Below, in pieces: positions 1-4,064 of a stretch of 6,337 nucleotides of DNA. Position numbers and translations under genes: made by a program. Source of the stretch: Pseudomonadota bacterium (lineage in GTDB: Bacteria; Pseudomonadota; Gammaproteobacteria; Acidiferrobacterales; UBA6901); assembly GCA_021785795.1 (NCBI GenBank), contig JAJYEK010000202.1, positions 1 to 6,337 on the forward strand. The letters are read 5' to 3'. The first letter of the stretch is position 1. Each line of letters starts with the position of its first letter. Below the pieces are notes generated by a model. That model ran no database searches, had not been told where the DNA came from, and was given only the letters and a program-made list of their open reading frames with translations.

Positions 1-105
1 ATAGCGAGCGGGTACCACCCGATCCCATTCCGAACTCGGAAGTGAAAACGCTCAGCGCCGATGATAGTACGGGTTTACTCGTGCGAAAGTAGGACACTGC
101 CAGGC
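1..105 (+). rRNA. rrf: 5S ribosomal RNA, 3' portion (5' end cut by window edge)
   Basis: This is the 5S RNA of the large ribosomal subunit. The window opens about 12-15 bases into the gene. The conserved loop B/C region (CCCATTCCGAACTCGGAAGT) lies at about 24-43, followed by the GCGCCGATGATAGTA block and the GAAAGTAGGACACTGCCAGGC 3' end. The terminal TGCCAGGC would pair with the missing 5' strand of helix I. The 3' end is set at about 105 by analogy with other proteobacterial 5S genes and could be off by one or two bases. A strong terminator follows within 11 bases, so this is the last gene of its rRNA operon. Confidence 0.96.
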
Positions 106-115
106 TTTTTATTCA

Positions 116-146
116 GCCCCTGACGCCGGTGCGTCAGGGGCTTTTT
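116..146 (+). terminator. Intrinsic terminator of the rRNA operon
   Basis: A perfect 11-bp stem (GCCCCTGACGC at 116-126 with GCGTCAGGGGC at 131-141) closes a four-base loop CGGT and is followed directly by five T (142-146). It starts 10 bases after the inferred 5S end. This is a classic Rho-independent terminator, and it separates the rRNA operon from the downstream protein gene. Confidence 0.95.
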
Positions 147-389
147 CATGCGCGCTGCCTGGTCAGCGACATCGATTATTGCCGCTGGCTCGTAACCGCC
201 GGGGGTATCAAACCAGCCTCCCGTCGCCACGTTTCCGGACGCGCTTGAAACGGAGCCAGAAAAAGCTAGGGTTAAATCTGGGATTAAAAAAAATGGCAGC
301 GCCTGGTAAAGGCTCGTTCTGCGGGCCTGCTCATGGCGTACCGGTGCTGAAGCCGTCCACACCAGGGGCTACACGTGCTGGGGTTTTTC
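147..389 (+). other. Spacer between the rRNA terminator and the EEP gene
   Basis: I see no tRNA and no convincing gene here. The reading frames that cross it have no recognisable protein content. It contains a short inverted repeat (CGTTTC at 230-235 with GAAACG at 247-252) and an AT-rich patch at about 257-294 that stands out in GC-rich DNA and is the likeliest place for a promoter. TTGAAA at 245-250 and TTAAAT at 272-277 resemble promoter hexamers, but they are 21 bases apart, which is too far, so I do not call a promoter. A weak terminator-like hairpin sits at its right end. Confidence 0.5.
359..388 (+). terminator. Weak terminator-like hairpin just before the EEP start
   Basis: ACACCAG (359-365) can pair with CTGGGGT (378-384) in six of seven positions around a 12-base loop, and a five-T run (384-388) follows. 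The stem is short and has a mismatch, so on its own it would be a poor terminator. It ends two bases before the ATG at 390. If real, it would argue for attenuation or for a later EEP start. Chance occurrence is quite possible. Confidence 0.2.
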
Positions 390-1427
390 ATGAACACCGC
401 CGACCGGCTGTGGCGTGCGGGGTTCAGGTGCGGTCCGGCGTGGACCACGAGAGGTCCGGCATTGGCGAATTTGAACAAGCTGCTGTCATTCGGGCGGCGC
501 GACACGGGGGTCGCGGCCCCACCCTTGCAAGCAGCGCTGTCCCCGGCAGGCTCGGATATTCAAGCCAGCAATAATGGCGCAGCTGCGTGCCCCGGCGGGT
601 TGGAACAGCCGGGCGGACGCCGAGTCCGGCTTCTGAGCTATAACATCCAGACCGGCATTGCAACCTGCGGTTACCACCATTACGTGACCCATAGCTGGAA
701 ACACGTGTTTCCGCACCCCGAACGGGTGCGCAACCTGAATGCCATCGGCCGGATGATCCGTGGGTACGACATCGTCGGTCTTCAGGAAGTCGACGGCGGC
801 AGCCTGCGCAGCGGATTCGTCAACCAGACCGAATATCTGGCAGGAATGGCCGGATTCGCTTGCTGGCATGGGCAAACCAACCGTGATTTCGGCGCACTGG
901 CACAGCACAGCATCGGACTGCTGAGCCGGATGCGTCCGAGCGAAATCGTCGAACACAGGTTACCGGGCATTATACCTGGACGCGGTGCGCTGGGGGCGTG
1001 GTTCGGGCACGGGGACCATGCCCTGGTGGTTCTGATTCTCCATCTGTCGCTCGGGCGCCGCGCACGCCTGCGTCAGCTCGGCTACGTTAGCGAGATCATC
1101 AGTGGCGCACCGCATGTCGTGCTGATGGGGGATCTCAATTGCGGTTCGGGCAGCCAGGAAATGCGCTGGCTGCTGCGCAATACCTGCCTGCGTGATCCGC
1201 TGCCGGATCTGTATACGTTCCCGAGCTGGCGGCCGCTGCACAACATCGACCACATTCTGGTGTCGCCCTCGCTCAGGGTCAACCGGGTGGAGGCGCTGGA
1301 CTATCCGCTTTCCGACCATTTGCCGGTGGCGATGGAGATCGAATTGCCGGAAGCCGTGCACCTCCAGCCGGGGGCCGAAGTGGCGGCCTATGGGTTTCCG
1401 GCATCCATGGTTTCGACCGCCGTTTGA
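390..1427 (+). CDS. Endonuclease/exonuclease/phosphatase (EEP) family protein
   Basis: The protein belongs to the EEP superfamily of metal-dependent phosphodiesterases and nucleases (DNase I, exonuclease III, sphingomyelinase, inositol phosphatase fold). Its substrate cannot be told from sequence. Numbered from the ATG at 390, the full catalytic set is present: LLSYNIQ with Asn85, GLQEVDGG with Glu133, LILHLSLG with His218, GDLN with Asp248 and Asn250, HNIDHILVS with Asp287, and the terminal SDHLP pair Asp309-His310. There is no clear signal peptide or membrane segment, so a cytoplasmic location is likely. The EEP core begins only near residue 78. The preceding residues have no recognisable domain, and related proteins usually have a shorter leader. 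The start is therefore uncertain: GTG at 375, ATG at 390 (used here, with a GGGG about 6 bases upstream) and TTG at 600 are in frame. The family assignment is firm; the start is not. Confidence 0.88.
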   Translation: MNTADRLWRAGFRCGPAWTTRGPALANLNKLLSFGRRDTGVAAPPLQAALSPAGSDIQASNNGAAACPGGLEQPGGRRVRLLSYNIQTGIATCGYHHYVTHSWKHVFPHPERVRNLNAIGRMIRGYDIVGLQEVDGGSLRSGFVNQTEYLAGMAGFACWHGQTNRDFGALAQHSIGLLSRMRPSEIVEHRLPGIIPGRGALGAWFGHGDHALVVLILHLSLGRRARLRQLGYVSEIISGAPHVVLMGDLNCGSGSQEMRWLLRNTCLRDPLPDLYTFPSWRPLHNIDHILVSPSLRVNRVEALDYPLSDHLPVAMEIELPEAVHLQPGAEVAAYGFPASMVSTAV

Positions 1428-1545
1428 GCCCCCTCGCCGTTTTGGCGAACTGAAATTCCCGATATTCCGGATAATCCTTTCCTGTCGTCGCTGCCCATTG
1501 GCGTTCGGTCCTGAGGCCCCTGCTTTTTTTTTGCTTCAGCCGAGG

Positions 1546-1554
1546 TGGTATAGT
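1546..1554 (+). promoter_or_regulatory. Extended -10 promoter of the 288-residue gene
   Basis: TGGTATAGT is a TGn extended -10 element with a TATAGT hexamer (1549-1554), 33 bases before the GTG start at 1588. There is no good -35 hexamer at the usual distance. That place is occupied by a run of nine T (1524-1532). Extended -10 promoters commonly tolerate a poor -35. It gives the downstream gene its own transcription start, separate from the EEP gene. Confidence 0.5.
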
Positions 1555-1587
1555 CGGTCCGACCATCTGCGCGCGAGAGGAACTGCC

Positions 1588-2454
1588 GTGATAAACCGCT
1601 ATTACAGTCTGCGCCGTCTCAGTCCTTTCCAGGGTATGCTGCAGGTGGTCGATGTCGACAGTGCCATGGCCTATTCGTCCGATGGCCGGCGCTGGCAGGT
1701 GCGCTGCCGCAACCATCTCGGACATTTCCGCACGATCGGTGTATGGTCCGAGACAACGCGCGAGATCATCAGTCGCTGTCGCGACGCCGCGGAGCTTGAC
1801 GCTGCGCTGCACGCGCGGCCGTCTCTGCCGTTTCCGCAAGACGATCCCTACGAGCTGTGGCTGCTGGATAAAAAAAGTGCGCAGCCCCTGGCGCTGCTCA
1901 GCAGCCGCCAGCGCTTTGCCGGTCTGGGAATTCCCCACGATCTCGCCTGGCGCGCATTTCCGGTCTCTGACAACCGGTTCGTCGCACCCAGCCTGGCGGC
2001 TGTCGATGCCGCGCGTCCCGAAGGATCGCGTCCTCTTCCGCACGGAAACGCGCTGGAGCGTCTGATTAACGGGGCCGCACGTCCGCTAGCGGCGGTGCAA
2101 TGGTTTCAGCGGCATACAGACGGCAGCGGGACCGGACTTCAGGGCGCACGTCTGCCGGATGGCCTCGACGGCCGCCGTCTCGCTGCAGCGGATTTTCCGG
2201 AATTGCTGGCGACAGAGAAGTGGGATGATCCGGCAGAACGGTGCCTGGTACAGGAATATCACGATTGGCATGCCGCGAGCCTGCTTGGCCTGCAGCGCCT
2301 CTCGCCCTCGACACGCCGGCGTCTGGAATCAGCCGCATGCCGTCAGCCCGAGACGCTCTCGGCGGCCTATCCGCTGATTCCGGTAGTGCTCAACATGGAG
2401 GCAATGAGGGTGGCCTTGGTGGCGGCGCGCCTGTTGCAGGCTGTTCCCAACTGA
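1588..2454 (+). CDS. Conserved-looking protein of unknown function, 288 residues
   Basis: I do not recognise this protein. The GTG start is preceded by a good ribosome binding site (AGAGG at 1576-1580, seven bases away) and by an extended -10 promoter. The frame stays open further upstream, but only across the end of the EEP gene. It is soluble-looking, with no signal peptide or clear transmembrane helix, and rich in Arg, Ala and Leu. The N-terminal part (about 1-65) looks like a beta-rich fold with many aromatic and basic residues (RYYSLRRLSPFQGM, then WQVRCRNHLGHFRTIGVW). A PYELWLLD segment lies at 87-94. A middle stretch of about 135-205 is Gly/Pro/Arg-rich and probably loose. The C-terminal part (about 218-288) is helical, with YHDWHAASLLGLQRL at 224-238 followed by a basic RRR. 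I see no catalytic motif, zinc-binding cluster or DNA-binding helix-turn-helix. Codon use matches its neighbours, so recent transfer is not indicated. The reading frame is well supported; no function can be given. Confidence 0.85.
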   Translation: MINRYYSLRRLSPFQGMLQVVDVDSAMAYSSDGRRWQVRCRNHLGHFRTIGVWSETTREIISRCRDAAELDAALHARPSLPFPQDDPYELWLLDKKSAQPLALLSSRQRFAGLGIPHDLAWRAFPVSDNRFVAPSLAAVDAARPEGSRPLPHGNALERLINGAARPLAAVQWFQRHTDGSGTGLQGARLPDGLDGRRLAAADFPELLATEKWDDPAERCLVQEYHDWHAASLLGLQRLSPSTRRRLESAACRQPETLSAAYPLIPVVLNMEAMRVALVAARLLQAVPN

Positions 2455-2476
2455 GTCCGGTGTCCGACAGACTCAG
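2451..2476. other. Stem-loop overlapping the stop codon between convergent genes
   Basis: CTGAGTC (2451-2457) and GACTCAG (2470-2476) form a perfect 7-bp inverted repeat around a 12-base loop that can add an inner CGG/CCG pairing. The repeat contains the TGA stop of the 288-residue gene and lies in the 80-base gap before the end of the convergent PilZ gene. It has no T-run on either side, so it is not a standard intrinsic terminator. It may protect or punctuate a 3' end. Confidence 0.35.
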
Positions 2477-2534
2477 CCGCTGCTGGCCAGCCGCCGCACC
2501 ATGGAATACACGTTGCCGGCAGCCATGCGCGGGA

Positions 2535-2858
2535 TCAGTCCGGTCGGGTTAGCGCCAGATGCAGCAGCGCGCTGTAGGCGTCGACGTCGGCGTCCTTGAA
2601 GACCAAGGACGCCCCATTGTGACCGACGGCGCTGACCTCGGCGCGGAACAGGTGGGTCTTGGTCTTGCCGTCGGTGCGCATTTTGAGCGCGAGCTCCACC
2701 GGGGCATATTTCGGCAACCTGCTCAAGGTACCGTCCCTGGCTAGCACAAACACGCCGTTCATGCTGAGGTCTCTGATTTCGTGGCTGCGGAAGCCGCGCT
2801 CGTCGTATTTGAGCAATGCGTCGAGCAGCGATGCGGATTTTTCGTCCCGAAGGTTCAT
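2535..2858 (-). CDS. Small divergent PilZ-domain protein
   Basis: This 107-residue protein consists of a single PilZ-like domain, the fold that usually senses cyclic di-GMP and controls motility, pili or exopolysaccharide. The diagnostic (D/N)xSxxG motif is present as DLSMNG (residues 30-35), followed by the expected beta strands: GVFVLA, YAPVELALKM at 51-60, and HLFRAEVSAVGHNGASLVF at 69-87. The other half of the c-di-GMP site, an RxxxR about 15-20 residues before that motif, is not seen. The upstream residues are KSASLLDALLKYDERGFRSH. It may therefore not bind the nucleotide, or may bind it differently. The ATG start is set by AGGGAGA (complement 2867-2873) eight bases upstream, and the gene has its own promoter. 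It follows ppsR on the same strand, but after a 300-base gap, so the two are probably not one operon. The PilZ call is moderately confident; the target is unknown. Confidence 0.78.
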   Translation of the reverse strand: MNLRDEKSASLLDALLKYDERGFRSHEIRDLSMNGVFVLARDGTLSRLPKYAPVELALKMRTDGKTKTHLFRAEVSAVGHNGASLVFKDADVDAYSALLHLALTRPD

Positions 2859-2893
2859 GGCAGTGTTCTCCCTGATCTGCGCCGAACATCCGA

Positions 2894-2921
2894 ACTATAC
2901 CGGCCCCGCAAAGCTGCACAA
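2894..2921 (-). promoter_or_regulatory. Sigma-70-type promoter of the PilZ gene
   Basis: Read on the - strand, a TTGTGC -35 element (complement 2916-2921) and a TATAGT -10 element (complement 2894-2899) are separated by 16 bases. The -10 ends 35 bases before the ATG, giving a short leader of about 28 bases that carries the AGGGAGA ribosome binding site. A perfect inverted repeat, CGGCTG-CCG-CAGCCG at 2932-2946, lies 10 bases upstream of the -35, where an activator could bind. Confidence 0.55.
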
Positions 2922-3097
2922 TGGCAATTATCGGCTGCCGCAGCCGTTCCATCCGGCAGGCTGTGCCAATGGCCCGGCCGTCGGCGTATCCGCCCCGCCG
3001 GTCGCAAACCGCAGAATGCCCGGCCGGTCCCTATTCAGCCGGGTCTGCGCAGCGATCCCGTCTCTGAACGCAAGATTGAGGGCGTCGGTCCCGCACT

Positions 3098-3130
3098 GCT
3101 CCGGCCCCTGGCTGGCGCAGGGCCCGGAGC
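3098..3130. other. Strong hairpin downstream of ppsR
   Basis: GCTCCGGCCCCTG (3098-3110) pairs with CAGGGCCCGGAGC (3118-3130) in 12 of 13 positions around a seven-base loop. It lies 29 bases past the ppsR stop in the direction of ppsR transcription. No U-run follows on either strand, so it is not a canonical intrinsic terminator. It could stabilise the ppsR mRNA 3' end, act with Rho, or be part of a structured RNA. Confidence 0.5.
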
Positions 3131-3158
3131 CCGCAATCCTGTCTTGCGGTGCCGGCAA

Positions 3159-3980
3159 TCAGGACAGGCGCCATTGGAGGCCGAGTTCGTGCACGATGGT
3201 GGTCGCGATTTCTTCCACCGACATGGTCGTGGTCGCGGCCACAGGAATGCCGTTGTGGCGGAACAGCGTTTCCGCCTGCCGTACCTCGTACTGGCATTGC
3301 TGCAGAGATGAATACTGGCTGTCTGGGCGGCGCTCAGCGCGGATTGCGCGCAGCCGCCCAGGATCTATGGTGAGACCGTAGAGTTTACGGCTGTGGGCGA
3401 CCAGCTCTGCCGGCAGCTGCGTGCCGCCCAGGTCATCGGGTGTCAGCGGGTAGTTGGCGGCGCGGATGCCGAAGGTCAGGGCTAGGTATAGGCACGTCGG
3501 TGTCTTGCCGGAGCGCGATACACCAACCACGATTACATCGGCCTGTTCGTACATTCGGGACGTTAGCCCGTCGTCGGTGGCCAACGCGAAATTCACCGCT
3601 TCCATCCGCAGATTGTAGGTCGAGTTGTCGGTCAGACCGTGAGTCCTTCCGACTGAATGGGAAGACTGCTGTCCCAGTTCTTCCTCCAGTCGGCCGATGA
3701 AGGTGTCGACGAAATCGAAGAACATCGCGCCGCTTTCGGTCACGATGCGTCGCATGTCGGTGTCGATCAAAGTGCTGAACACGATCGGTCGCGACCCGCT
3801 TCGCTCGCCGGCGCTGCGGATCTCGTCAGCCACTGCGCGCGCCTTGTCCGGCGTATCGATGAACCGGCGCGTGTTGCGGGTGAAGACGACCTGATCAAAC
3901 TGGGTCAGCAAACTGTTGCCCAGCCCCTCCGCGGTAATGGCGGTCCGGTCCGACACGAAATAAACCAGGCGCTCTTGCAT
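3159..3980 (-). CDS. ppsR: PEP synthase regulatory protein (bifunctional kinase / pyrophosphorylase)
   Basis: This is PSRP (DUF299 family), which inactivates phosphoenolpyruvate synthase by ADP-dependent phosphorylation of a threonine near its catalytic histidine and reactivates it by phosphate-dependent removal that releases pyrophosphate. The protein has 273 residues, close to the 277 of the E. coli enzyme. It opens with the family signature VYFVSDRTAITAEGLGNSLL (residues 6-25). The P-loop GVSRSGKT at 153-160 is intact and is followed by PTCLYLA and by ANYPLTPDDL. The C-terminal LYGLTIDPGRL (200-210) and the RPDSQYSSL segment are also typical. I chose the ATG at 3980 because the family begins there. 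The TTG at 4025 would add 15 unconserved residues. The ribosome binding site is weak (GGCGG just before the ATG). It is divergent from its target gene ppsA across 84 bases, an arrangement seen in many proteobacteria. Confidence 0.96.
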   Translation of the reverse strand: MQERLVYFVSDRTAITAEGLGNSLLTQFDQVVFTRNTRRFIDTPDKARAVADEIRSAGERSGSRPIVFSTLIDTDMRRIVTESGAMFFDFVDTFIGRLEEELGQQSSHSVGRTHGLTDNSTYNLRMEAVNFALATDDGLTSRMYEQADVIVVGVSRSGKTPTCLYLALTFGIRAANYPLTPDDLGGTQLPAELVAHSRKLYGLTIDPGRLRAIRAERRPDSQYSSLQQCQYEVRQAETLFRHNGIPVAATTTMSVEEIATTIVHELGLQWRLS

Positions 3981-4064
3981 GCCGCCATTGTGCCAGAAGC
4001 GGCAGCGATTGGGGATCGTGTACAATAGGCAAGGTCAATGCGCCAGCCAGCAGGGGGGTCCAGA
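3981..4064. promoter_or_regulatory. Divergent ppsR-ppsA promoter region
   Basis: These 84 bases must hold the starts for both genes. For ppsA, TACAAT at 4021-4026 is a good -10 hexamer 38 bases before the ATG, but no matching -35 is seen at 16-18 bases (the sequence there is about AGCGGC), which suggests dependence on an activator. A ppsA ribosome binding site, AGGGGGG at 4052-4058, is six bases from the ATG. On the - strand a TTGACC at complement 4033-4038 resembles a -35, but no fitting -10 follows at normal spacing. A short inverted repeat, CGAT-TGGGG-ATCG, lies at 4006-4018 beside the ppsA -10. I see no match to the Cra operator that controls ppsA in E. coli. Confidence 0.45.

Larger units (their letters stand above)
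2859..3158 (-). other. 300-base non-coding spacer between ppsR and the PilZ gene
   Basis: No convincing gene is seen. Frames are open on both strands, as expected in GC-rich DNA, including one directly in frame after the ppsR stop, but none has recognisable protein content. The stretch carries the PilZ promoter and a short inverted repeat at its left end, and a strong 13-bp hairpin (3098-3130) near the ppsR end. Confidence 0.6.

Noticed and set aside
179..574. Open frame on the + strand across the post-5S spacer and the start of the EEP gene, with an internal ATG at 293
   Set aside because: It has no recognisable content, overlaps the EEP frame by almost 200 bases, and has no ribosome binding site (poly-A precedes the ATG).
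1434..1448. Small hairpin TCGCC-GTTTT-GGCGA after the EEP stop
   Set aside because: It is a 5-bp stem without a following T-run, common by chance.
1507..1532. Possible terminator of the EEP gene (GGTC-CTGA-GGCC stem, then nine T)
   Set aside because: The stem is only 4 bp with a wobble pair and lies six bases from the T-run, so it is too weak to call.
1192..1587. Upstream extension of the 288-residue frame into the EEP gene
   Set aside because: This part is an out-of-frame shadow of the EEP gene. A ribosome binding site and promoter support the GTG at 1588.
2928..3158. Open stretch of about 76 codons in frame directly after the ppsR stop
   Set aside because: PpsR already has the normal family length and ending. 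The extension has no recognisable content and includes the hairpin, so chance openness of GC-rich DNA explains it.
2659..3381. Long + strand open frames (2659-3381 and 2781-3311) antisense to the PilZ gene, the spacer and ppsR
   Set aside because: They overlap two recognised genes on the other strand, overlap each other, and show no domain or ribosome binding site.
3981..4025. Longer ppsR start at TTG 4025
   Set aside because: It would add 15 residues outside the family's conserved start and would consume more than half of the divergent promoter region.
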